Source: Siphonodentalium dalli (Eukaryota; Mollusca; Scaphopoda; Gadilida; Siphonodentaliidae). Taken from it: DNA of 64,000 nucleotides. The notes beneath the pieces were generated by a model, which did no database searches, was not told the DNA's origin, and was given only the letters and a program-made list of their open reading frames with translations. Below, one piece after another: positions 11,901 through 23,900 of this stretch (the stretch's first letter is position 1; each line of letters begins with the position of its first letter). The translations under genes were made by a program, and so were the position numbers. Where the stretch lies: contig CP136065.1 of assembly GCA_032622095.1 (NCBI GenBank), positions 112,881,195 to 112,945,194 on the forward strand, in the 5' to 3' direction.

Positions 11901-14900
11901 TCGCCATCACCATTGACCAGAAGAAAGCTTTATCTCCTATATATTTTGAGAACTACATATATATATAAATATATGTGTTCTTTATAGACGGCCGGACCGA
12001 TTGGGCTCAAACTTCCCATCTAAGGTTAAAAACCCACGGGAATGGCCGTCGCGACGTTTTGGAGAAGTTCAGAGCACCCGTTCTCCACTCTCAGTCACAA
12101 AAAACGGCACTTCGTGGTATAGCGTTGATAGTTAAAGAGCGTTCCTATCCGCAGTGTCGTTGATAAACATCTTCCATATTTGGGTTCGTTAACCGGTTAA
12201 CGCTCTTTATTCCCTCCGGCTATCTTGATTAAAAAGGCAGAATTAACTCATTGGAAAACAACAAATGCGTGTCATGTGATTCTTATGTCTGTCGTTCCTA
12301 GGAACGGGGCAGATTTTCATCGAATCATACCTTTTTTAGGGACGGGGGAAAATTTCATCGGGTCAGTTTTTCTGCCCTAGGGACGGGTACCATCATTTCT
12401 CTTGATTAAAAAGGCAGAATTAACTCCTGGAAAAACAAAAAATTAAAAAAGGCAGAATTAATTTTTTTTTTTTTATAGTCATGTTTCTGACCAACCACGC
12501 CAGTGGCGGGCTAACCTGCTAGTCTCATATATTTTGAAGACCTCTGTTTGTCTGTCTGTCTGTCTGTATGTCTGTCATTTATACAAATCTACGATTCTCG
12601 ACCGATCGGGACGAAACTTGGTACGTGTGTGTAGTTTGACCAGGCCGTCGTCGTTGTCATGCGCATGCGCAGGCTAGATCTCGGAAACGGGTGGAGCTAT
12701 CGACTTGAAATTTGGTATGTGAATGTATCTTGCCCCGGATACGAATTTTATCGGGTCGCCGAGCCCGTGCGATGCCAGCTTCGCGCATGCGCAGACGAGA
12801 TCTCGGAAACGGGTGGAGCTATCGACTTGAAATTTGGTATGTGAATGTATCTTGCCCCGGATACAAATTTTATCGGTTCGTCGAGCCCGTGCGACGCCAG
12901 TTTCGCGCATGCGCAGACGAGATCTCGGAAACGGGTGGAGCTATCGACTTGAAATATGGTATGTGGATGTATTTTGCCCCGGATACGAATTTTATCGGTC
13001 GCCGAGCCCGTGCGACGCCAGCTTCGCGCATGCGCAGACCAGATCTCGGAAACGGGTAGAGCTATCGACTTGAAATTTGGTATGTGAATGTATCTTGCCC
13101 CGGATACGAATTTTATCGGGTTGCCGAGCCCGTGCGACGCAAGCTTCGCGCATGCGCAGACCAGATCTCGGAAACGGGTGGAAACCCACGAACACCGTAG
13201 TTGTCGCATTTTGGAGAAGCTCTGAGCACCCTTTATCCACTCCCAAATCACTGCAAAGGCACGGCGTGGGTTAATCAAGTGATTATTTAATGAGCGTTTG
13301 TTTTTGATGCATCGCTATAAAGAGCGTCTGTTTACCACTCAACGTTATTAGCATCTGCAGAGAGAGATATACGGGAACATTGAGTGGTTTCCTATGCGGG
13401 GAGATTTATTGGATGCCATAGTACTCTTACAACATCATTGTTATAGTATGTATGACACTTAGGTCAGGGCTTAGGGGGGGTAGTTATAGGCATAATGCTT
13501 CTCAGAAATCCCGGTTACAAACCAACACTCACAATTTCGTATTTACGCAAACGTATACTGGAACAAGTGCTTTCCTATTTTTAGAATGCAACACATGATA
13601 CCAAACAAAATTATGTCGCGTTGGTGATGGCGTTCACGACGGGATTAATTGACTGTCCGCTCTTTGCGAGGATGGGCTTCACGACGGGATTAACTTTGCG
13701 GGGACTATTGACCATCTCGTAAGGGTGGACAACCTCTGTCAGGGGCTGCTCAATGGCCACGGGCAGGTTAAAAAAAATCATACCTCTTCTGGGTCTGGGC
13801 GTATATAGACATGAGTGTGTTGTGTTCCTAAGAACGCGGAGCGTGTTGTGTTCCTAAGAACGCGGATCGGGTAAGTTTTTCCGCCCTAGGTGAGCTCAAA
13901 CTTCGTATATAAGTGTAAAAACACACGGGGATCGTCGACGTCGCATTGTGTGAAACATTCTTATGTCTGTCGTTCCTAGGAACGGGGGAATTTTTCATCG
14001 GGTCAGTCTTAACCTTCAAACAGGTACCCACAAATTATATATTGTGACCCCGACATGACCTTGACCTTGAAAATGATCAATTCAAGGTCAAATCGGGTAA
14101 AATATTGAAAAACCCAATATTAACTCATTGAAAAACACAAACAAAACATAAAACATTGTCATGTTTCTGACCAAGCACGCCAGTGGCGGGCTAACCTGCT
14201 AGTCTACTATATAATTTGAGACTTCCGTATATATATTTGTCCTTTATAGACTCCAAAACGGCTGCACCTATTGGGCTCAAACTTCCCATCTAAGGGTAAA
14301 AACCCACGGGAATGGTCGTCGCAGCGTTTTGGAGAAGTTCAGAGCACCCGTTCTTCACTCCCAATCATCAAAATCACCGCAAACGGCACTGTGGGGGTTA
14401 ATCGGGTTGATAGTTAAAGAGCGTTCCTATCCGCAGTGTTGTTGATAAAGAGCGTATGTGCGTATAGTGATTCTTACGTCTGTACATGGGCGTCAGCATC
14501 GGTATCCAGACATGAGCGTGTTATGTGATTCTTACGTACTTAGGACTTCCTAGGAACGGGGATCGGGTCAGTTTTTCCGCCCTAGGTGATCTTCACCTTG
14601 AAACGGGTACCCACAAATGATATATATGTGTGTGTCCTTTATAGACTCGAACCGATTGAGCTCAAACTTGCTACCTACGGGAAGTGTCATGGGCAGGTTA
14701 AATTGTGACCCCGACCTGACCTTGACCTTGAAAATGATCAATTCAAGGTCAAATCAGGTAAAACTGGCGGATTTCGACGAATTGGAAAAAAAAAAAAATT
14801 AAAAAACGTTTTTCAAACAAAGCCATGAGACGAACCACGCCAGTGGCGGGCTAACCTGCTAGTGCAATATAAAATGCATGGCCATCCTTGAGCAATCACA

Positions 14901-17900
14901 TGCAGAAACCCGAGTTTAAACAATTGTCTGTTATGAATGACACACTAACTGGGTCACTGTCTCGCCAGTCCTTCGATTTTGAGGCGCGCAATTGCGCCTT
15001 GGCGCACGCGGATCTAAAAACCAGCGAGTTATTAAATGCGGACGCCGAAAAATTTAAATGCGCGCGTCGGAATTTGCAGCCAGTGAACGAGATTTTAACA
15101 AACAGCACATCAATGGTTAAACGCCGACAAGACTATTCACCGTGTATCTTTCTCAGTAGCGATGACGTTGATTACGAACATAATAACAAAGATCAAAGCG
15201 GCCGCCGGCGTCTTTCTCACTCAATGATTGGGGTACACCTCGTCACAACTGCTGCACGTGCGAGTTTCCGCAAAAAACAGTGTCAATTCTTTGGCAGCCT
15301 CGTTTGATGTTTCGGCATGCGGGATTCGCCGATTCATTTGAATATTATTGGCATAGATTAGGTTTTAAGTTTAACTATTCTTCGAAGCTATACTTCGAAG
15401 CCAGTATCTCTCGACTCGGAGAAAAACGAAAAATGGACATTGGAGCCTCCTCAAATACCGACTATATCAAAACGAAAGAGAGCCCCGGTTGATTCGTCGG
15501 ATTCCGGTGAATCTGATTGCGGTAACGATTCCACTTCCGAGTTTGAAGTTTTAAGCGACTGCGAGTCTGGTGAGCATGCGCTCTCAGACGCGGAAGTGGA
15601 CTCATTACCGTGATTAGATTCACCTGGATTGCCAGATAATCGGATTATTGTGGACTAGATATTGTACTACAATATAAACATATGTTTTTATTTCTGTTTT
15701 CACTTTAAGTTGCCAAAGGCACACTTGGAATTACACGTGTGTATCATTATAATTGTGTTTGTCTTTATTCAGTAATCATTTCATCCATGTTAATTTGAAT
15801 TGTGCTCCCGCAAAAAAAGGCGCGCGCAAATTCCAAAAGCTCCGAGCGATATATCGCGCACCTACGTTTTCCAAATTCGAAGGACTGGTCTCGCCAACCA
15901 AACACGTGCCGGTCACGCGAATCAACTCAGTTTAACTGTTTACGGCAGGCTCTTTGATGTTACCGACCAAGTAGCGGCAGGCTCTGTGATGTTACCGACC
16001 AAGTAGCAAATACGGGTACAATAGTAACAACTCACACTGCGTGGAAACACGCATTTCTGATATCTGATGTGCATACATACCTGTACTGTAAGGAATATGC
16101 AATAACTTGCTGTTAATTGCACTGAAAGTTAGCAGGTAATAAATTCTGCTAATTAAAACTTTCCGGGATTGAAACGAAATAGGTGACTTTAAACCACAAT
16201 ACAATTTAGTGATTTGGTAATATGGACAAGTTGTCACTGAAAAATGATGATCATCTATGAAATGAAATAAGAGGGGATGAAAATACAATAGGTTTGATTG
16301 AATGGGCAATTATTTATTCCTTAAAACGATCTCTCTTTCAACACCAACAGCTAGAAAATTGTGTAGGAAGAAATGAATAGAATGGCATAAAATGTGTAAC
16401 CTCAAGCCCAACCTGCACCAGAGAGATAAATGTGCTTTGAGGAATATTAAACTCTAGGCCAAAGAAAAAAAGTTATTTGGTTTGGGTTTCCCGACCGACC
16501 CTATTTTTCACGAGCGACCTTAAACATTTTATTGACCCGCCGGCAAAAATAGAAAAAAATTACCGATCGTCAATACCACGAATCAGCGAAAATGGTACGC
16601 GATTTAATAGTACGTTTCTAATGACTGGATGTTTGGCGGTACGCGCTTTAGTAGAATGTACGTTTCTTTGGGTGCTGAATTTGAGTGTATTTGAGCAACA
16701 CAGGCTACAGCCGTAGGTTAGAAGGAACTAAATAAATAGAATTACGTCGCTTTCGTTTTTACACCCAATCTCGTAAACGAGTTAAAAAAATTCTGGCACG
16801 CGATTGGCGTATAATATTTCAATAATATTTACAAATTTAAAAGATTTAATACATATGGCATGTATAAATGTGGTTTTCCCTAGTCTGAAATGTGTTCGTG
16901 ACCAAACATTGACGGGAGAATAAGGCCGGGTATTTGCTTTCATCAGCAGTTCAAATTTTGTGCAAAAAGAGGGGTAGTGTGGAAAATGCGTGTTGAAAAG
17001 TTGAAAAAGGTGTGGTCAGGATAGTAATCATACATGTACATGGCAAAAGATGCATGAAGGGTTGGGCTTCACGAAATTTACGATTTCGTGCAATTCGTAT
17101 GTTGCAATTTTAGTAGGCGGGGCCAAACATTAACACTGAGGCCTATGGAAAACATTTGGTTCCTTCTAACCTAAAGCAAAAAAATCGAGTTTTTCGTATT
17201 TCGGCCAATGATGAAGAAACATGGTGGACTATCACATCGTTGTTGTTAGATTGGCGAAGCATACATATCTAAACATTATACTACACCGGATTTTGATTTT
17301 ATGGCCATTTTTCATGGCGTGGATAATATTTGCACCTGATGACCTCAGTGAGATTTTCGCACATTTATCGTCATTCTGTATCTGGTGTGCTCCTTTTAAA
17401 AGAGAGGAACCACTTCACATCGATATCTTTATCTATTGGTGGATAACTGACCATCGAGAAATACTTGATATCTCGAATAGTTTTAACCTTGTAGCTGCTA
17501 ACTTGTCGACCACTCGGAAATTCCTAGCTTTCAGGTACAGGGGGGGGGGAGGGGGGTATAAAAATCCGCCATTTTATTCAGAAACCCTGGATGTTCAGTT
17601 TAACGAAGCATATAATCTGAAAGAGGATTAACACACATTGTTTATGTCGTTCAATGCCTGCGCGCCGTGGACATTAAAGGCATCTTCTGCTCGATTAATT
17701 ACCATTTGTTACCCAACTTTCCACCAATTTTGAGACATTTTCCAAATATGGCAAATCTCGGTATGTGGTGACCACCAGACACCCATGATTTTTAATGCTG
17801 AACTGCAGACGGCACTGATCAATTCCCAAATATTACTTCTTTGATTAATGAACGGACGTTTCCATAATTGCCAACGACAGGGAAAAATGTCCGTCAAAAT

Positions 17901-20900
17901 TTTCCTGCTAAATGAACCATCTTTGGGCCTAGTGGGGTTAAAATAACAAAGATTTCTGGAGAATGAGAACAAAGAGATGTATAAAATCAGTTTTATTTAG
18001 CATAGATATGACCCAGCTTCACGCCGAGGTAGTGTGGATAACATATGGTCAGTTTCCCCCATCGCTTGAGGTTAGAAGGAATTAATAAGTAGAATTACGT
18101 CCCTTTCGTTTTTACACCCAATCTCGAATACGAGTTAAACAAAATCTGGCACGCAATTGGCGATTATATTTCAATAATATTTACAAATTTATAAGATATA
18201 ATACATATGGCATGTATAAATGTGGTTTTCCCTAGTCTGAAATGCGTTCGTGTCCAAACATTGACGGGAGAATAAGGCCGGGTATTTGCTTTCATCAGCA
18301 GTTCAAATTTTTTGCAAAAAGTGGGGTAGTGTGGAAAATGCGTGTTGAAAAGTTGAAAAAGGTGTGGTCAGGATAGTACTCATACATGGCAAAAGATGCG
18401 CGAAGGTTTGGGCTTCACGAAATTTACAATTTCACAATTTCGTGCATATCGTATATAGCAATTTTTGTGGGCGGGGCCAAACATTAACACTGAGGCCTAT
18501 GGAAAACATTTGGTTCCTTCTATAAACCCATAGCCGGCTAGGCATGCGCAGTAGAAAGCTACAGAAAGCTGCAGCCGGCCACAGCTGGTGGTCACTAACT
18601 ATTGTACCACTACTCCGAACTTGGAATGTGGCTGATGGATAATATTATACCGGCATAATGTTGGCATTATGTTGCTATATCAATTCACCAATGGTCTCGC
18701 TCGCTGCAGCAAGCACATTTGAAGCAATTAACACTCGTACTAAGTCCATGCCTCCATTTATCTGATATTTCAAAGAGTATGATATGTGATTATATCTCGT
18801 TCTCTAAATCGGCATATGCAAACAAGATATAATTATATATATTTTTACGATATAAGTTTAATTATTCACCAAACAATAAATATATCATAGATAATAAATA
18901 TCTAGTTTGATGCCAACAATATGGGAATGACAATTATGTGTCCCCAGGGAGCAGTATTAAAAAAATATCTCCCCGATAAGAAATTCCCTGTCTGAGTCGG
19001 AGTACAATGTTTAGTGATAGTCGCCATTCATTTCCCTGGCCGCTGTAGCTTCCTACTGCGCATGTCTTTTAAGTCACAGCCGGCTACAGCTGGCTACAGC
19101 TTTTTTGCTCAAATACACTCATAATCAATCTCGATTCGCGATATCGTCTGCATGTTTTCACAATGGCATCAGTTTTGTCCTTAATATTAAAGATTAAAGA
19201 AATGTGAACATAATTTACAAGAAATAAAAACACTGAAATCAATTAAGCATGAGTGGACATTTAAAGACGTTTTTTTTCTTCTGCCATCCATGTCGGCAAT
19301 TTTGACGTTCAGCATCAGGTATCATGTAGTAGTGAGATCTCTCAACCGACAGCTGCCACCCCTCCCCCCCCCCCCCCCCCCCCCCCATCAATGAGATTGA
19401 TGCCAGTATGACATTTGAATCTGTCATAGACATAAAATGTAAAATATTAGAAAAGATATATTCACATCTTATTCATTCATTTTCCAGCTGACAGACTTGA
19501 TAATAAACGTAATTGGGAACTTGGAAATTGCTGAAACAAATTCTAACATATCACCGTCATATCAATGTCAGACAGAACAAATCATATTTAGTACAGTATA
19601 ACAACTTGTCAATTGAAAATCAATTAGTCACAGCTTGGCCTACTTTATATTAATTATATTACTTAAAGCACAGTGACAGATGTGAAGTGAAATGTCAGCA
19701 ATTCCAGAGTTGAATAAATTCATGCACATTGCTGCTTGCATTTGGCTTCCCCATCCAGTTTTTAAAGTACCCCATGGAATGGTATATTATTCACTTGGAA
19801 GAATGTAGCTGACAAAAATACTATTGGATTTCCCATTCTTCATCCACTTATCATCTGGCCAATCATTTACGAACAATATGTTAATCTTCAATGCTTTACC
19901 TATCGTTCTGCAAATAATAAAAATAATTAAAAAAATCCTTATTTAATAATATATCGGTTTGTTGAATTCATATCTGGACATCCATTCAAGATGTCCAGAT
20001 ATGAATTCAACAAACCGATATATTATTAAATAAGGATTTTTGTTGAAATTTATATGCCAGAATATCCCTTCAAGTGAAAAAATGGGGAAACCATCTGCCA
20101 GTGTCAGATCTTCCAGTTATATAATACATAGGCAGGCTATAGCCAATTGTATCGAATGAGATTGGTGTATTCATTTTAGCTCTCATACCGTACTAGGAAC
20201 TTGGAAGTTACTTAGGCCAAAAAAATATATACCTGTGTTTCCGGTGATCCGCCCGCCCCTATTTCGGAGCTCCCGACGGTTTTCATTTTATTCATTTTGC
20301 AAAATTTGTACGCATCCCGTTTTATTTTTGTGCCACCTGGAAAAATTCCATGTATAAATATGCAAAATCATCTCCCATTTTCTATTAGTTGCAGTCATTA
20401 ATTTAATTCAATGAGTCATTAGCATAATTAAGTTAATTAACTGTGTAAATCATGCTCACAAAACACATCCAAAAACGGGAATTTCATTGCAATATAACGG
20501 ACTACCGGTACTGCCGTAGTACCGGTACCTCGAAAATAGGGAACATGAAACAAGAATAAAACGATATCTTTTAGGCTTGTGGTTCATGATTGAGCCTATA
20601 TACGTTTATTAACTCAATATGTTATGTGAAGGGGTGGTGGTTAATAGAATTTAAATGAGTTTGGACATAGATTTTCTCACCATTCTGTAGTTATATGTAG
20701 GCATTAAAATGTGTACTGTACCCGGCCTGGCTGAGATTTTCTTGCCGGTCTCAATTTTTCTCCCAGAAGTCCGCAATAACATGTGTTAATATTTTGTTTT
20801 CCCAATACCAACAGCAGAACTAAACACCCACGGCATCGCAAACACAACTGACGCATGTGTAGGCCGGCGTATGAAATCGCGCATTCTAGATATAAATATA

Positions 20901-23900
20901 AGACAACCCGGTCAGCCATGCTATACGCCGCGAATACTATATAAGTAGCATGGCTTAAATCAAACTATACCCTGACAAGTCACTTTGGAAACTACAGTCC
21001 GTATTCCGTAATCAGCCCTGGGAATTAGCGTCGACAATCGACATTGCCCAGGTAAAAGCCGAAATCGCCATCACCATTGACCAGAAGATAGCAGTTTCCA
21101 ATATAAAATGCATAGGTATCCTGGAGTATTCACAGAAACCAGAGCATAACCCAATTTAAATAAACAACTGCCTGTTATGAAGGACACACTAACTGGGTCA
21201 CTGTGTCATACAACAAACACGTGCGGGTCACGCGAATCAACTCAGCGTAACTATTTACGGCAGACTCTTTGATCTTTATACCGACTTAGTAGCAAATACT
21301 AGTAAGATAGAAACAACTCACACTGTATGCAAATATTAAACACGCATTTCTGATCATCTGATATCCAAACATGTACATGTGTACTGTATGGTGATAACTT
21401 GCTGTTAATTGCACTGAAAGATAGCATGTAATACATTCTGCTAATTAAAACTTTCCGGGGTTGAAACGAAATAGGTCGGAAATATGTGACCTTGAACAAC
21501 AATACTATTTAGTGATTTGATAATATGGACAAGTTGTCATATAAAAATAATGATCTTCTATTTCAAAGAGAAATATGAGGGAATGAACATACGATATGTT
21601 TGATTGAAATGGCAAGTATTTATTGTATAAAACGATCTCCCTTTCAACACCAGCACCACCTGAAAAATTGCATAGGCACAACTGAATACGATGGCATAAA
21701 ATTGCCGAAGAGAGAACCAAACAATTGATAAATGTATGACATATTTATTCTTGAACGATCCATGCGGAATACACATAAACTTGTTAATATGTGGCATACA
21801 GCCATGCGCCAATTATATGCCATACCCCATGGCAGAACATAAATTTCCCCCATGAGGTATGGCACGAGTGGAATGACACATGGGTCAATATTGAAAAAAG
21901 GTGCAAAATGGTGTTACATGGGTTGACATGAACACATGTCAGTTAGCACACTAATAACCTGGAATAATTGTATTTATTTGTGATGGTGGTATCATCGGGG
22001 GTTACTTAAAATTTTTATAAGTGAACTTATTGAGATTCCAAATTTATTCCAAGCTCAGTATTAGAGCCACATACCAGTTTTATTGATGTTACTGCTCATA
22101 CCAACCTAATTTCATGAGAAATTCTCAAGATAATTATATAGCAAATGATAGGTATTTATTATTTTTATTTATCACAAAACTCTGCTCTTTTTGAAATAAA
22201 TCACAAAAACATATGACAAGACATCATATTTCAGATTTTTACTTGTTTTGCACCGTTACTGATTTCTGTGTCATTGGTGTTACCATGTTGATAATCCTCC
22301 TTAATAAGATGATAAGAATCAGTCTAGGATAAGAAAACACCACTGGTTGGTAGAATATTTCAAGGTAATTGCTTGGAAAGATAAAGTGGTGGCATCAACT
22401 GTTTATGTTTTTCAAAATTTATTACAGAGTTTCAAAATGTCCTTGAGTATGTTAATTGCTTGTCATTGGTGTTACCGCAATATGTTAAACATTCTGTTAT
22501 AGAACAAAACAGATTTATATGCATTTTATACATTAAATGATTCTTAGAAAAGAAATTGAGAAATGGCAAACAAAATTCCTTGACTTCTATCTGAAAATTT
22601 CATTTTACCTAAAAAATGTCATTGGTGTTACCGTCATTGGTGTTACCACAAAAAGTAACACCAATGACATTACAAATATAAATCATCATAATTTGTTCTT
22701 AATTTGCCAATGAAATAGTCTCGAAGATATTTTCTTGGTTTTGGACCTCTATATACAAAACAAATTAGTTTTGTTAAAAATTGAAGAAGTGTTAAAGTTA
22801 AAATTATAAAGTGACAAGACAATTAATGTGTTAATGTCCACCGGGGCGTGGCTTAATCTCTGTTAGGGAGGGGTGTTCACCTTGGAATTTCCCCCACCCC
22901 ATTGAACCAAACCAAACTCACAAGTTTGTGTAGTTTCATTTGCATTTGCACCTCCTCCCCCACTTGGGTTCTTTGGTTTTCCCCGAACTGTTAACTGTTC
23001 CCTCACAAGCCTGGACAGTAGCATATTCTAAATGGATCCGTAGTCTTGTGGACATTAGTCAGGGGAGGAACATAATCCACTGGGCTAGTATTCATGAGAC
23101 AATTTTGAGATCTGATCTAGGAAATTGCAAAATCCTTAAATAAAGTGGTCTAACGGCAGGTGAATTCACGTACACCCCAATTTGTTTTTCTTAAATTAAT
23201 TAGAAGTTGTTCACTGGCCACATGGTAGGGAGCAGGAGACACTCCAGGCCATGGGTTGGCCAGTGGGAGAAAATATTGAAATCTGAACATGATGGAAATT
23301 GCAAAATCCTAGCATATATAGACTGTCATCACTCTTTCCATTGTTTGAAATTTCCAACCTGACACCACCCCTGAGGTTGGAAAATTTCCAACCGAATGAA
23401 CCGATGGCTATGTCAGTCCAAAATTTTGAGAAAAAAACTAGAAAGATAGGCAAAGTTTGGTCTAAATACAGCTAATTCCCCACTAATAAATTGTTGGAAA
23501 ATCAAACTCGGAGTACAATTTAAACCTATTGTTGGTGTGAAATTTCCAACTACAGGGGTAATGTGTCAGAAATGAATTTTCCAACTGTATAAATCTGATT
23601 ATATTGCAGTCATACTGCTTGATGCAACACATGTATAGCTAATAGCCAATTTTTAGTGTTCACACACCTGTGGTACTATTATTTCCCTTTTAAATGTTAT
23701 GTATCTTGTTATCTGTTTGAAATATTGCTATATTGGGCAATTCCATGTTGGAGAGAAAAAAATGCAATTTTTTTTAAAGAATTGCAGTCAGATGCTCGTA
23801 GCCCGTTTATATATAACCATGGGTATATGCGAAAATACACAACGAAAACACACTCCACAGTTTGGATCGATAAGTCTTGCCCTGTGTATTTTGATGTTGA

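Larger units (their letters stand above)
11416..16340 (+). mobile_element. Larger repeat element, copy 1 (contains ORF remnants and a nested Helitron array)
   Basis: After removing 11933-14862 the flanks read continuously and align with 20800-21700 over most of their length. Shared phrases include 'gaactaaacaccca.cgca', 'tcgccatcaccattgaccag', 'aatataaaatgcat', 'gacacactaactgggtcact' and 'cttgctgttaattgcactga'. This copy keeps about 0.9 kb (about 14965-15895) that copy 2 lacks and that includes open reading frames. The element's true termini and superfamily were not identified. Confidence 0.65.

Noticed and set aside
12659-13278. Overlapping open frames up to 176 residues on both strands
   Set aside because: They lie in the 122-bp tandem array; open frames on both strands follow from a stop-poor unit.
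17221-17631. 136-residue plus-strand frame between the two MITE copies
   Set aside because: No domain, includes a poly-G-derived glycine run, and composition looks like chance.
16716-18522. Possible LTR retrotransposon (two ~455-bp direct repeats with 0.9 kb between)
   Set aside because: Each repeat has its own inverted termini, the ends are not TG...CA, and no primer site or gag/pol lies between.
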